Assembly (NCBI GenBank): GCA_947460565.1
Contig: CANHJJ010000111.1
Location: 1-6,469, forward strand
Reading direction: 5' to 3'
Length of the DNA stretch: 6,469 nucleotides
From: Bacteroidota bacterium
GTDB lineage: Bacteria > Bacteroidota > Bacteroidia > UKL13-3
Every line of letters begins with the position of its first letter. Positions within the stretch are counted from its first letter, which is position 1. The position numbers and the translations under genes were made by a program. Below are positions 5,791-6,469 of this stretch, in pieces. A model generated the notes under the pieces. The model was not told the origin of the DNA, did no database searches, and saw only the letters and a list, made by a program, of their open reading frames with translations.

Positions 5791-5803
5791 AAAATCATAA
5801 AAC

Positions 5804-6469
5804 ATGTTTAAAAAAATACTAATTGCTAATAGGGGCGAGATTGCTTTACGTATTATTCGTACGGCTCGCGAAATGGGTATCAAAACCGTTGCGGTTTACT
5901 CTACTGCCGACAAAGATAGTTTGCATGTGAGATTTGCCGATGAAGCGGTTTGTATTGGTCCTCCTCCTTCAGCTCAATCTTATTTAAATATTCCAAGCAT
6001 TATAGCTGCAGCCGAAATAACCAATGCGGATGCTATTCACCCAGGTTATGGTTTCCTCTCTGAAAACGCTAAATTTTCGCAAGTTTGCCGCGATCATGGT
6101 ATCAAGTTTATAGGCGCCAGCCCTGAAATGATTAATTCAATGGGAGATAAAGCCAATGCAAAAGATACTATGAAAAAAGCAGGGGTTCCTGTAATTCCTG
6201 GTTCTGATGGATTATTAGATTCTTTTCAAGATGGAATTAAATTAGCCGAAGAAATTGGCTATCCTGTTATCATCAAAGCTACTGCCGGTGGTGGTGGACG
6301 TGGTATGCGTATCATTTGGAACTCTGAGGAGTTTGAAAAACAATGGGACAGCGCCAAGCAAGAATCAAAAGCTGCATTTGGCAACGATGGTATCTACATG
6401 GAGAAATATGTACAAGAGCCTCGACATATCGAAATTCAGTTAGCAGGCGACCAATACGGAAAAGTTTGT
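5804..6469 (+). CDS. accC: Biotin carboxylase of acetyl-CoA carboxylase, N-terminal half (cut by window edge)
   Basis: AccC uses ATP and bicarbonate to carboxylate the biotin on AccB. The frame is open from the ATG at 5804 to the window end: 222 codons, roughly half of the usual length of about 450. It begins MFKKILIANRGEIALRIIRT, the classical biotin carboxylase N-terminus. IHPGYGFLSENAKF (78-91) completes the N-terminal domain. The ATP-grasp domain then starts with K116 in MGDKANAK and K158 in PVIIKATAGGGGRGMR (154-169, glycine-rich ATP loop), and reaches EKYVQEPRHIEIQ (200-212) with the bicarbonate-site histidine region at H208. All expected residues are intact. The gene order accB-accC supports the acetyl-CoA carboxylase role; propionyl-CoA or pyruvate carboxylase would normally be longer fusions or lie beside other partners. 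Confidence 0.97.
   Translation, partial: MFKKILIANRGEIALRIIRTAREMGIKTVAVYSTADKDSLHVRFADEAVCIGPPPSAQSYLNIPSIIAAAEITNADAIHPGYGFLSENAKFSQVCRDHGIKFIGASPEMINSMGDKANAKDTMKKAGVPVIPGSDGLLDSFQDGIKLAEEIGYPVIIKATAGGGGRGMRIIWNSEEFEKQWDSAKQESKAAFGNDGIYMEKYVQEPRHIEIQLAGDQYGKVC

Noticed and set aside
6255..6443. Plus-strand 62-codon frame at the right end
   Set aside because: It lies wholly inside accC in another frame; the accC frame has intact ATP-grasp motifs throughout.

Overview
The window looks like a chromosomal housekeeping segment from a member of the phylum Bacteroidota. The DNA is AT-rich, and start codons are preceded by A/T-rich leaders with no convincing Shine-Dalgarno sequence. Several intergenic stretches carry matches to the Bacteroidota promoter pattern TAnnTTTG. 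The protein variants (FabH ending, bL32 form) also fit that phylum. I see no tRNA, rRNA, CRISPR array, insertion sequence, phage gene or toxin-antitoxin pair, and the longest stretch without a gene is about 115 bases.

Left part (1-2198, minus strand): three genes read leftwards. rlmD, for an iron-sulfur 23S rRNA m5U methyltransferase, comes first. About 80 bases later comes an uncharacterised 128-residue acidic protein. Its stop codon directly abuts the start of a family 2 glycosyltransferase that runs off the left edge.

Divergent region (2199-2313): it must hold the promoters of both rlmD and the rightward operon. It contains candidate -7 boxes in both directions and an inverted repeat ending at the start of the rightward operon.

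Right part (2314-6469, plus strand): a rightward cluster in the order DUF177/YceD, rpmF, plsX, fabH, accB, accC, with accC cut by the right edge. It links ribosome biogenesis (YceD-like protein, bL32) to fatty acid and phospholipid synthesis. AccC and AccB perform the biotin half of acetyl-CoA carboxylase, FabH starts each acyl chain, and PlsX turns acyl-ACP into acyl-phosphate for phosphatidic acid synthesis. The yceD-rpmF-plsX-fabH core is widely conserved in bacteria; here accBC follows instead of the fabD-fabG-acpP of E. coli.

The gene content is ordinary. The least explained parts are the gaps inside the right-hand cluster. Three of them (rpmF/plsX, plsX/fabH, accB/accC) hold hairpins, one of them terminator-like. 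The fabH/accB gap holds the best promoter match of the window, TTG-N19-TACATTTA. This suggests the cluster is cut into separately tuned units rather than read as one uniform operon. I did not find a new biological system.
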